The notes beneath the pieces are model-generated. The model was not told the DNA's origin. It worked only from the letters and a program-made list of their open reading frames with translations, and did no database searches. From Elusimicrobiota bacterium (lineage in GTDB: Bacteria; Elusimicrobiota; Elusimicrobia; UBA1565; UBA9628): a stretch of DNA of 64,000 nucleotides. The stretch is from assembly GCA_016212795.1 (NCBI GenBank), contig JACRDT010000034.1:81479-145478 (forward strand), given 5' to 3'. This document shows, piece after piece, positions 46,831 through 54,517 of the stretch. Position 1 is the first letter of the stretch. Every line of letters starts with the position of its first letter. The translations under genes were made by a program, and so were the position numbers.

Positions 46831-48075
46831 ATGATCAAGAAGGATGTCGTCGCGGGGCTCGACCTGGGATCGGGGAAGGTCACCTGCCTCATCGGCTCCC
46901 CCGACGGCCAGGAGCGGCGGATGCGCGTCCTGGGCGGGGCGACCGTCCCCTGCCGCGGCATCAACGGCGGCGTGGTCGTGAACATCGAGGAGACCGCCCG
47001 GGCCATCACCAGGGCCGTCGAGGACGCGGAGGCCTGCGCTGGGCGGCCCATCGTGACCGAGCTCTACCTCGGCATCCGCGGCGCCCACCTCCAGTCGTTC
47101 AACAACCGCGGGGCCTTCAACATCGCGCGGACCGACAAGGAGATCACGCCCGACGACGTGAACGGCGTCGTGGGCAACGCCCGGGCCATCCCCCTCTCCA
47201 CGGAGCGCCACATCCTCCACGTGGTGCCGCAGGGCTTCACCCTCGACCGCCAGGCGGGGATCGCCAACCCCGTCGGGATGGAGGCCAACCTCCTGGAGGT
47301 CGGGGTCCACATCATCACGGCGTCGACCGCGCACATCAACAACCTCAGCAAGGCCGTGGCCAAGGCCGGCTTCGAGGTGATCGACCCGGTCTACAGCCTG
47401 CTGGCCACGGGGGAGCTGCTCGTGACGCCGGAGGAGAAGGACCTCGGGTGCGTCCTGATCGACCTGGGCGGTCAGTCCGTCTCCCTCGGGGTCTACTGCG
47501 AGGGCAGCATCAAGTACTCCAAGGAGCTCGCCTTCGGGGCCGACCTGATCACCCGCGACCTGGCGGTGGGGCTGCGGACCTCGCACGCCACGGCCGAGAA
47601 GCTCAAGGTCGGGCACGGCGTCGCGTACCCCTCGCTCCTGAACGGCGACGACGAGATCGGCTACTGCGGCATCGACGGCCGGTCGTCCGCGTCGGTCCGG
47701 ACGCGGACCATGATGGGCTTCATCCTGCCGAGGGTCGAGGAGATCTTCACCCTCATCGCCGACGACCTGCGCAAGTCCTCCTACGCCGAGCTGGTGGCCT
47801 CGGGCGGCGCCATCCTGACGGGCGGGGGCTCGCTCCTGCGCGGCTCCATCGAGGCGGCGACCCAGATCCTCGAGATCCCGGTGCGGGCCGGGACGGCCCA
47901 CCCGGACCAGATCGCCTGCGACGACACCTGGCTCGACCCGGCCTACGCGACGGCGCTGGGGCTCCTGAACTACTCGACGGCCCCCCACTGGGGCGACGGC
48001 CCGCACCACGCGATGGGCCGCAAGAAGCCGGTGTGGGTCAGGCGCATGGCCTCCTGGTGGAAGGAGCTGTTCTGA
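46831..48075 (+). CDS. ftsA: Cell division protein FtsA
   Basis: 414 residues. Actin-like ATPase: VAGLDLGSGKVTCLIGSPDG, the 1C domain (INGGVVVNIEETARAI), CVLIDLGGQSVSLGVYCEGS, VASGGAILTGGGSLLRG, and a C-terminal amphipathic helix (VRRMASWWKELF) for membrane attachment. It tethers FtsZ to the membrane. The stop overlaps the ftsZ start (TGATG). Confidence 0.95.
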   Translation: MIKKDVVAGLDLGSGKVTCLIGSPDGQERRMRVLGGATVPCRGINGGVVVNIEETARAITRAVEDAEACAGRPIVTELYLGIRGAHLQSFNNRGAFNIARTDKEITPDDVNGVVGNARAIPLSTERHILHVVPQGFTLDRQAGIANPVGMEANLLEVGVHIITASTAHINNLSKAVAKAGFEVIDPVYSLLATGELLVTPEEKDLGCVLIDLGGQSVSLGVYCEGSIKYSKELAFGADLITRDLAVGLRTSHATAEKLKVGHGVAYPSLLNGDDEIGYCGIDGRSSASVRTRTMMGFILPRVEEIFTLIADDLRKSSYAELVASGGAILTGGGSLLRGSIEAATQILEIPVRAGTAHPDQIACDDTWLDPAYATALGLLNYSTAPHWGDGPHHAMGRKKPVWVRRMASWWKELF

Positions 48076-49187
48076 TGCGCATCAGGCCCGCCGAGGATTT
48101 CCGGGAGCTGCGCGCCGTCATCAAGGTCTTCGGCATCGGCGGCGCCGGCGGCAACGCGGTCAACCGGATGGTGGAGGCGCGGCTGCAGGGCGTCGAGTTC
48201 ATCGCGGCCAACACCGATTCCCAGGCGCTCAAGGGGAGCCTCGCCGAGGTCCGCATCCAGCTGGGCGAGGGCCTCACCGGGGGGCTCGGCGTGGGCGGCG
48301 ACCCGGCGAAGGGCAAGGACGCCACGCTCGAGTCCGAGACGCAGATCCGCGAGGTCCTCCAGGGCTCGCACCTGGTCTTCATCACGGCCGGCATGGGCGG
48401 CGGCACCGGGACGGGGGGCGCCCCCGTCGTGGCGAAGATCGCCAAGGAGCTCGGGGCCCTGACCGTCGGCGTCGTCACCAAGCCCTTCGAGTTCGAGGGC
48501 CTCAACCGCACCGCGCTGGCCGACGGCGGCATCCAGGAGATGCGCCAGAGCGTCGACACCCTGCTGATCATCCCCAACCAGCGCATCTTCGAGATCATCG
48601 AGTCCCACACGCCCTGCGACGAGGCCTTCCGGCGCGCCGACGACGTGCTGCGCAAGTCCATCCAGTCGATCTCGGACATGATCACGGTCCCGGGCTTCAT
48701 CAACATGGACCTCAACGACATCCGCGCGACCATGAAGGACGCCGGCGAGGCCCTCATCGGCATGGCCGAGGAGTCCGGGCCCCAGCGCGCGGTCCGGGCC
48801 GCCAAGGCCGCGGTGGAGTCGTCGCTGCTCGAGAACGCGGTCATCGACGGGGCCAAGGGCCTGGTCATCAGCATCACGGGCCGCAAGGAGGACCTCACGC
48901 TCAGCGAGGTCGAGGGCGCCGCGGAGCACATCAAGAGCACCGCCTGCCCGGACGCCAACATCAAGGTCGGCACCGCCTACAACGACGCCATCGGCGACAA
49001 TATCCGCGTCACGGTCATCGCGACCGGCTTCCCGACGAGGCGCAAGCGCGGCCTGGGGCTGCGCCGGGGGGTGGACCTGGGGCCGCCCGACGTCCCGCCG
49101 GACGCCCGGCCGCTCGTGGGGGCCGTCACGATGGAGGAGCTGAATAAGCCCGCCTTCATGAGGCTCAAGGTGAGGAAGTTGAGATGA
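48075..49187 (+). CDS. ftsZ: Cell division GTPase FtsZ
   Basis: 370 residues. IKVFGIGGAGGNAVNRMV, FIAANTDSQALKGS, the tubulin signature AGMGGGTGTGGAPVVAKIA, LNRTALADGGIQEMRQSVDT and NMDLNDIRATMKDAGEALIG. It polymerises with GTP into the division ring. The C-terminal linker is short and the tail (NKPAFMRLKVRKLR) resembles a FtsA-binding peptide. Confidence 0.97.
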   Translation: MRIRPAEDFRELRAVIKVFGIGGAGGNAVNRMVEARLQGVEFIAANTDSQALKGSLAEVRIQLGEGLTGGLGVGGDPAKGKDATLESETQIREVLQGSHLVFITAGMGGGTGTGGAPVVAKIAKELGALTVGVVTKPFEFEGLNRTALADGGIQEMRQSVDTLLIIPNQRIFEIIESHTPCDEAFRRADDVLRKSIQSISDMITVPGFINMDLNDIRATMKDAGEALIGMAEESGPQRAVRAAKAAVESSLLENAVIDGAKGLVISITGRKEDLTLSEVEGAAEHIKSTACPDANIKVGTAYNDAIGDNIRVTVIATGFPTRRKRGLGLRRGVDLGPPDVPPDARPLVGAVTMEELNKPAFMRLKVRKLR

Positions 49188-49228
49188 CGTTGCGGCGATT
49201 GGCGGCGTTCAAGGAGGAGGAATACCCG

Positions 49229-49285
49229 ATGAAACGAGTTTGCCCCGCCGGACAGAAGCGTCCCTCCCGCGGGGAGGGGCGCTGA
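49229..49285 (+). CDS. Candidate leader mini-ORF before pilT
   Basis: 18 codons, MKRVCPAGQKRPSRGEGR, with the strong Shine-Dalgarno AAGGAGGAGG 7 nt upstream. Its TGA (49283-49285) is separated from the pilT ATG by one base. The tail reads ATGAAACGAGTTTG, a diverged family A tail. Confidence 0.42.
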   Translation: MKRVCPAGQKRPSRGEGR

Positions 49286-49286
49286 T
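49229..49286 (+). repeat. Family A repeat (diverged), tail-first, before pilT
   Basis: ATGAAACGAGTTTGCCCC, then the hairpin CCCTCCC-GC-GGGGAGGG and GCGCTGAT, followed by ATG. The right-arm GGGGAGGGG sits 7-8 nt before the pilT start, a good Shine-Dalgarno distance. Confidence 0.7.
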
Positions 49287-50360
49287 ATGGACCTTCAGAC
49301 GATGCTGCAGAAGATGATCGATACGAACGCCAGCGACCTGCATATCCGCGCCGGCGGGCCGGCCTACATCCGGGTGGACGGCGACGTGGCGACGGTGGCC
49401 CCGGAAGTCCTGGGGCAGGCCGAGGTGGAGGCGATGCTGGGCCAGATCTCCAGCAACCGGGCCAAGAAGCTCTACGAGGAGAAGGGCGAGGCCGACTTCT
49501 CCTTCCAGGCCGGCGAGGTGGCGCGCTTCCGCGTCAATGCCTTCCGCCAGCGCGCGAAGCTCTGCATGGCGATCAGGAAGATCCCCATGAAGATCCCGAC
49601 CTTCGACGACCTCAGGCTGCCGGCGGCGACGATGCGCAAGATCGCCGACAACAGCCGCGGGCTCATCCTGGTCACCGGCATCACCGGCTCGGGCAAGTCC
49701 TCGACCCTCTCGGCGATGGTCGACTACGTCAACCAGTCCCGGGCCGAGCACATCCTGACCATCGAGGACCCCATCGAGTTCGTGCACAAGGACAAGAAGG
49801 CCATCGTGACTCAGCGCGAGATCGGGGAGGACACGACCTCCTACGCCGAGGGCCTCAAGATGGCCATGCGCCAGGACCCCGACGTGATCCTGGTCGGCGA
49901 GATGCGCGACCTCGAGACGACGTCGGCGGCCCTGACCGCCGCGCTCACCGGGCACCTCGTCTTCGGGACCCTGCACACGACCGACGCCATCCAGACCATT
50001 TCAAGGGTCGTCGACCTCTACCCCCCGCACCAGCAGGCCCTGATCCGCCTGCAGCTGGCGGAGTCGCTCAAAGCCATCATCAGCCAGCGCCTGCTGCCCT
50101 CGATCAAGGGCGGCCGCGTGCCGGCCATCGAGATCCTCATCGTGACGGCCCACGTCAAGAAGTGCATCGAGGAGAACAAGAACGTCGAGATCATGCAGGC
50201 GTGCCAGAAGGGGCAGTTCTACGGGATGGTGACGTTCAACCAGTCGCTCGTGAAGCTTTTCAAGGACGGGCTGGTCAAGGAGTCGGACGTGCTAGACGCG
50301 GCTTCGAGTCCCGACGACGTGAAGCTGGCGATGCGCGGAATCGAACAGGAGGTCAAATAA
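49287..50360 (+). CDS. pilT: Twitching motility ATPase PilT
   Basis: 357 residues. MLQKMIDTNASDLHIRAGGP, Walker A ITGSGKSSTLSAMVDYVN, TIEDPIEFVHKDKKAIVTQR, the Asp box RQDPDVILVGEMRDLETTSA, His box GHLVFGTLHTTDAIQTI, and the AIRNLIRE-like region as MQACQKGQFYGMVTFNQSL. It retracts type IV pili. No other pilus genes are near. Confidence 0.96.
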   Translation: MDLQTMLQKMIDTNASDLHIRAGGPAYIRVDGDVATVAPEVLGQAEVEAMLGQISSNRAKKLYEEKGEADFSFQAGEVARFRVNAFRQRAKLCMAIRKIPMKIPTFDDLRLPAATMRKIADNSRGLILVTGITGSGKSSTLSAMVDYVNQSRAEHILTIEDPIEFVHKDKKAIVTQREIGEDTTSYAEGLKMAMRQDPDVILVGEMRDLETTSAALTAALTGHLVFGTLHTTDAIQTISRVVDLYPPHQQALIRLQLAESLKAIISQRLLPSIKGGRVPAIEILIVTAHVKKCIEENKNVEIMQACQKGQFYGMVTFNQSLVKLFKDGLVKESDVLDAASSPDDVKLAMRGIEQEVK

Positions 50361-50363
50361 CAT

Positions 50364-51116
50364 ATGTTCGCCGAGGGATATATCGGGATCGCGGGTACCA
50401 TCGGGGTCGGCAAGTCGACGCTCACGGAGGATCTGGCCAGGGCCTTGAACTTCGAGCCCATCCTGGAGGAGGTGGACGGCAATCCGTACCTCGAGAAGTT
50501 CTACAAGGACATGAAGGGCTTCGGCACGATGATGCAGGTCTGGCTCCTCAACCATCGCTTCCGCCAGCATCGCGAGTTCGTCACCAGGATCTCGCTGGGC
50601 AAGATCCGCGGGGTGGTGCAGGACCGGACGATCTGGGAGGACACTATTTTTGCGAGGATGCTGAATCAGCATCCGAGCAAGATCATTACGGATTTGGATT
50701 ACAATACCTATCTGGACCTCTTTGACAATATGGTATTGCGGGAATTGGTATTCCCGCAATTGCTCATCTACCTCGACTGCCAGCCCGAGACCGCCTACGA
50801 GCGCATCCACCGCCGGGGCCGCGTCATGGAGCAGACCATCACCCTCGAGTACCTCAGGATGCTCCGCGACAACTACGAGCAGTTCGTCGGCGAGATGGAG
50901 CAGGCCGGGGTGCGCATCCTGCGGCTGAACTGGGAGAAGTTCCCGGCGATCTCCGAGGTGTGCCGCCTCGTGCACGAGTATTCGCTGCGCCCCTCGAGCT
51001 TCACGAAGTGGGTCCGGCCGCTGCGCCGGGCGCCGGTCATGAAGCCCATGGCCGAGCCCGCGACGGGCGCGTCGCCGGAGGAGGCCAAGAAGGTCGCGGC
51101 CCATGTCGCCAACTGA
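50364..51116 (+). CDS. Deoxynucleoside kinase (dGK/dAK/dCK family)
   Basis: 250 residues. P-loop IGIAGTIGVGKSTLTEDLAR, ILEEVDGNPYLEKFYKDMKG, the DRT/E-R-S-like VVQDRTIWEDTIFARML, and LIYLDCQPETAYERIHRRGR with the LID arginines. It phosphorylates deoxynucleosides in salvage. Residues beyond 215 are a nonconserved tail. About 50640-50770 is AT-rich with rare codons and two perfect hairpins, though the residues follow the family. Confidence 0.92.
   Translation: MFAEGYIGIAGTIGVGKSTLTEDLARALNFEPILEEVDGNPYLEKFYKDMKGFGTMMQVWLLNHRFRQHREFVTRISLGKIRGVVQDRTIWEDTIFARMLNQHPSKIITDLDYNTYLDLFDNMVLRELVFPQLLIYLDCQPETAYERIHRRGRVMEQTITLEYLRMLRDNYEQFVGEMEQAGVRILRLNWEKFPAISEVCRLVHEYSLRPSSFTKWVRPLRRAPVMKPMAEPATGASPEEAKKVAAHVAN
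50656..50674 (+). other. Perfect 8-bp hairpin in the kinase gene
   Basis: GGATGCTG, loop AAT, CAGCATCC, at the codons of RMLNQHP. Confidence 0.5.
50735..50760 (+). other. Perfect 11-bp hairpin in the kinase gene
   Basis: ATTGCGGGAAT, loop TGGT, ATTCCCGCAAT, at the codons of VLRELVFPQL. AT-rich against the high-GC surroundings. Confidence 0.6.
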
Positions 51117-51951
51117 GGTCCGCCGTCTCGGCGCCGCCGACTCTTCCTCCTCGGGGGAGGGTGCGGCTTGGCGCCGGGCGGGGGACCTCTTCCTGGAAGG
51201 GCGGCTCGAGCGGGCCGGCGTCGCTCACGGCGTGACGACGCGCGCGCTCGGCGACATGCGCGACCACTCGCGGCGGCTCACCCTGTTCGAGCGCTTCGTT
51301 GCCCGGCCCGCGGGGGCGGGGGGCGAGGCGGGGGTCTGCCTCAAGCAGGTCCACGGCGACCGCGTCGTGCGCTTCCCCGCCGACTTCGACGGCAAGGACG
51401 AGGCGGCCCGGCCCCAGGAGGCCGGGTCGTCGCAGGCGCAGCCGGTTCTCCTCTCGCCGGAGACCGTCAGGCCCGAGGCCGACGGCGTGATGGCAGCCTC
51501 CCCCTGCCGGCCCCTGTGCGTGTACACGGCCGACTGCGTCCCCCTGCTCCTGTGGGGTCCCGGCGCCGCCTTCGGCGGGGTGTTCCACGTCGGCTGGCGC
51601 GGCGCGGCCCTGGGGTTCGCGGGCACGGCGGTCCGGGCCCTGTGCCGCGAGTTCTCGGCCCGGCCGGGGGAGATCTCGGCGGCGGTCGGGCCGCACATCG
51701 GCCCCTGCTGCTATCGGGTTGGCCCCGAGGTGGCGTCGCGGTTCGGCGCGGGCAGCCTCGCCGGCGGCGCAGGGGACCTCCGCCTCGACCTGGGCCGCGA
51801 GATCGCCTCCCAACTGGCCGATGCCGGGGTCCCGGCGGCCGCCGTCTCGGCCTGCGGGCGCTGCACGTCGTGCGACGGCGGCGTCTTCTTCTCGTACCGC
51901 AAGGAGGGCGCCAGGGAGTCGCTGCTGACGTTCCTGGCCCTGGGGTCATGA
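51103..51951 (+). CDS. pgeF: Purine nucleoside phosphorylase / laccase-domain protein (YfiH type)
   Basis: 282 residues. Family motifs: GVTTRALGDMR, CLKQVHGDRVVRF, ADGVMAASPCRPLCVYTADC, VFHVGWRGAALGFAGTAVRA, VGPHIGPCCYRVGPEV and SACGRCTSCDGGVFFSYRKE, with the His/Cys/His metal site. Members act as multi-substrate purine nucleoside phosphorylases or remove misplaced L-Ser from peptidoglycan precursors. A family C repeat is in frame around residue 115. It overlaps the kinase end by 14 nt. Confidence 0.9.
   Translation: MSPTEVRRLGAADSSSSGEGAAWRRAGDLFLEGRLERAGVAHGVTTRALGDMRDHSRRLTLFERFVARPAGAGGEAGVCLKQVHGDRVVRFPADFDGKDEAARPQEAGSSQAQPVLLSPETVRPEADGVMAASPCRPLCVYTADCVPLLLWGPGAAFGGVFHVGWRGAALGFAGTAVRALCREFSARPGEISAAVGPHIGPCCYRVGPEVASRFGAGSLAGGAGDLRLDLGREIASQLADAGVPAAAVSACGRCTSCDGGVFFSYRKEGARESLLTFLALGS
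51426..51471 (+). repeat. Family C palindromic repeat in pgeF
   Basis: GTCGTCGCAGGCGCAGCCGG, then TTCTCCTCTCGCCGGAGACC. It lies in a surface loop between the VHGDRVV strand and the DGVMAASP segment, read as SSQAQPVLLSPETV. Confidence 0.65.
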
Positions 51952-53057
51952 CCATCCCGATCCAGCCGCGGAGGATCCTGCGCAGCCTGACGCCCTACAT
52001 CCCGGGCAAGGCCATCGCGGCCGTCAGCCGGGAACTGGGCCTGAGCGGCGTCATCAAGCTCGCCTCCAACGAGAACCCCCTCGGGGCGTCGCCCAAGGCT
52101 ATGAAGGCCCTGCGCCGGGCGACGGCGGACTACCATCTCTACCCCGAGAGCTCCAGCCCCGAGCTGCGCCTCGCGCTCGCCCGCTTCCACAAGGTCGACC
52201 CGGACTGCGTCCTCGTGGGCAACGGCTCCGACGAGCTCATCCGGCTGCTGTGCGAGGCCTTCATCGAGCCCGACGACGAGGTCATCGTGAGCCAGTACGC
52301 GTTCCTCCGGTTCAAGCAGCAGGCCGGGCTGATGGGCGCGAAGATCATCGAGGTCCCCATGGTGGATTGGACCCACGACCTGCGGACCATGGGCATGGCC
52401 GCGAGCCTGCGCACCAAGATCCTGTTCGTGGCCAACCCCAACAACCCCACGGGGACCTACAACACCGAGGAGGAGGTCTCGGAGCTCCTCAAGTCGGTCC
52501 CCGCCGCCACGCTGGTGGTGCTTGACGAGGCCTACTACCACTACGCCGCGGATCTGCCCGATTTCCCCCAGTCGGTGCCCCGCCTGCTCAAGCGCCACCC
52601 GAACCTCGTGGTCATCAGGACCTTCTCGAAGGCCTACGGCCTGGCGGGGCTGAGGGTGGGCTACGCGTTCGCCGAGGCCGAACTGGTCGGTTGGCTGGAC
52701 CGCATCCGCATGCCGTTCAACGTGAACCTGCCGGCCCAGCGCGTCTGCGTGGAGGCCTTGAAGGACGCCGCGTTCGTCAAGCGCAGCGTCGCGGTGGTGG
52801 CCAAGGGCAGGGAGACCCTCGCGCGCGCCATCCGGGCGATGGGGATGGAGGTGCTCGATTCGGCCGGGAACTTCCTTTTCGTCCACACCCCCGTGCCGGG
52901 ACGGCAGGTCTACAACGACCTCCTCAAGCGCGGCGTCATCGTCCGGCCGATGGACGAGTACGGCCTGAGCAAGTCCGTGCGGATCTCGGTGGGCACGCCG
53001 GCCCAGAACCAGCGCCTGCTGGCCGGGCTTCGGCAGGTCCTGGGGGGGGGCTCATGA
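51948..53057 (+). CDS. hisC: Histidinol-phosphate aminotransferase
   Basis: 369 residues. LTPYIPGKAIAAVSRELG, IKLASNENPLGASPKAMKAL, YHLYPESSSPELRLALARF, GNGSDELIRLLCEAF, FVANPNNPTGTYN and the PLP-lysine segment TFSKAYGLAGLRVGYAF. It transaminates imidazole acetol phosphate and, in this gene context (before cmk, as in hisC-tyrA-aroA-cmk groups), may also serve aromatic amino acids. The ATG overlaps the pgeF stop. Confidence 0.93.
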   Translation: MTIPIQPRRILRSLTPYIPGKAIAAVSRELGLSGVIKLASNENPLGASPKAMKALRRATADYHLYPESSSPELRLALARFHKVDPDCVLVGNGSDELIRLLCEAFIEPDDEVIVSQYAFLRFKQQAGLMGAKIIEVPMVDWTHDLRTMGMAASLRTKILFVANPNNPTGTYNTEEEVSELLKSVPAATLVVLDEAYYHYAADLPDFPQSVPRLLKRHPNLVVIRTFSKAYGLAGLRVGYAFAEAELVGWLDRIRMPFNVNLPAQRVCVEALKDAAFVKRSVAVVAKGRETLARAIRAMGMEVLDSAGNFLFVHTPVPGRQVYNDLLKRGVIVRPMDEYGLSKSVRISVGTPAQNQRLLAGLRQVLGGGS

Positions 53058-53848
53058 TCCCGCGCGGGCGGCGCGGCATCGTCATCGCGATCGACGGCCC
53101 CGCGGGCGTCGGCAAGTCGACCGTGGGGCATCTGGTGGCCAAGTCCCTTGGCTGCCCCTTCGTCAACTCGGGCGAGATGTACCGGGCGCTGACCTGGAAA
53201 GCCATGCAGATCGGCGTCGACGTGAACGACGCCGCCCGGGTGGCGTCGTTGGCGACGGGCCTGCGCTGGGAGTTCCACCCGACCGCCGAGGGGACGATGC
53301 GGACCTTCATCGACGGGGAGAACGTGGCCGCGCACATCCGCGACGAGCGCGTGAGCGCCGCGTCGAGCGCCGTGGCGGCCAACCCCGAGGTGCGCCGGTT
53401 CCTCTGCCGGCTCCAGCGCGGGCTGGGCGCCTCGAGCTCGATCGTGATGGAGGGCCGCGACATCGGGACCCACGTCTTCCCCGACGCGGACTACAAGATC
53501 TACCTCGACGCCGAGGTCGGCGAACGCGCCAAGCGCCGCTACCGCCAGCTCAAGGCCTCGGGCCTGCCGGCCGGGCTCCAGAGGATCAGGGAGGCCATGC
53601 TCAAGCGCGACCTCAGCGACCTCAAGCGCAGGATCAACCCCCTCTGCCAGGCCGACGACGCCATCGTGATCGACTCGACCCACCTGACCCTGCACGAGGT
53701 GGCTTCCAAGATCATCCGGCTCATCAGGAGGCCCTCGTCGAACGGCCGGTCTCGCCGCGCCGGGGCGCGGCCGAGGCCGGAGGTCGAGCGTCCCGGCCGC
53801 GTTCAGGAAGGGCGTCGGCGGGCCGGGGCGCGGAGGGCCCGGAGGTGA
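53054..53848 (+). CDS. cmk: Cytidylate kinase
   Basis: 264 residues. IVIAIDGPAGVGKSTVGHLV, FVNSGEMYRALTWKAMQIGV, IVMEGRDIGTHVFPDADYKI, YLDAEVGERAKRRYRQL and RDLSDLKRRINPLCQADDAI. It phosphorylates CMP and dCMP. A basic tail of about 40 residues beyond the usual end is rich in Arg and Gly. Start overlaps hisC's stop (ATGA). Confidence 0.95.
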   Translation: MIPRGRRGIVIAIDGPAGVGKSTVGHLVAKSLGCPFVNSGEMYRALTWKAMQIGVDVNDAARVASLATGLRWEFHPTAEGTMRTFIDGENVAAHIRDERVSAASSAVAANPEVRRFLCRLQRGLGASSSIVMEGRDIGTHVFPDADYKIYLDAEVGERAKRRYRQLKASGLPAGLQRIREAMLKRDLSDLKRRINPLCQADDAIVIDSTHLTLHEVASKIIRLIRRPSSNGRSRRAGARPRPEVERPGRVQEGRRRAGARRARR

Positions 53849-53851
53849 AGG

Positions 53852-54475
53852 ATGCGTTCCCCGCGGGCGATCGCCGAGGAGTCGGCTTACCGTCCGACCC
53901 TGGTCCTCGCGGCCGCCCACGTCGTCGTCGGCGCGCTGGCGCGGGGCGTCTGGCGGCTGACCGTCCGGGGCCTGCGGAACGTCCCGGCGGACGGGCCGCT
54001 CATCGTGGCGTCGAACCACGTCTCGCTGTCGGACGGTCCCATGCTGACCGTGGCCCTCGGCGGACGGCGGTGCCTGAGGTTCCTCGGCAAGGTCGAGCTC
54101 TTCCGGGTCCCGGTGCTCGGCTGGTTCTTGAAGGCCGTCGGCGGCATCCCGGTGGACCGCGGGAGGGGCGATGTCCCGGCGCTGCGCGCCGCGGTCGACG
54201 TCGTCCGGGGCGGCGGGTGCCTGGGGCTCTTCCCGGAGGGGACCAGGTCGAAGGACGGCCGTTCGGGGGCGGCCAAGGCCGGCCTGGGCTTCCTCGCCAG
54301 GGAGACGCGGGCGTGGGTCGTGCCGGCGAAGCTGGTCAACACGGACAGATTTCCGGCGCCGTGTCGTATCGAGGTGAGGTTCGGCGCGCCGATGCGGTTC
54401 GAGGGGGCTCCCAAGGACCGTCAGGCGTGCCTGGATTTCGCCGGCGCCGTGATGGAGCGCGTGAGAAGTCTATAG
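53852..54475 (+). CDS. plsC: 1-acyl-sn-glycerol-3-phosphate acyltransferase
   Basis: 207 residues. HX4D motif in VASNHVSLSDGPML (about 50-62), substrate motif FPEGTRSKDG (about 127-136), and VVPAKLVNTD. It makes phosphatidic acid. It lies in the hisC-cmk-plsC-rpsA order, 3 nt after cmk. Confidence 0.92.
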   Translation: MRSPRAIAEESAYRPTLVLAAAHVVVGALARGVWRLTVRGLRNVPADGPLIVASNHVSLSDGPMLTVALGGRRCLRFLGKVELFRVPVLGWFLKAVGGIPVDRGRGDVPALRAAVDVVRGGGCLGLFPEGTRSKDGRSGAAKAGLGFLARETRAWVVPAKLVNTDRFPAPCRIEVRFGAPMRFEGAPKDRQACLDFAGAVMERVRSL

Positions 54476-54517
54476 GGGCCTGCGACCGATAGAGTACGCA
54501 GTCCCAGGGGAGAACCG

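Noticed and set aside
44698..48009. 1103-codon minus-strand frame
   Set aside because: Only the part up to 45768 encodes a protein (amidase); the rest is the antisense shadow of ftsQ and ftsA in GC-rich DNA.
51120..51160. Further family A copy at the pgeF start (CCTCCTCGGGGGAGG)
   Set aside because: Only a short C/G palindrome matches; the tail and GAGTAGC segments are absent.
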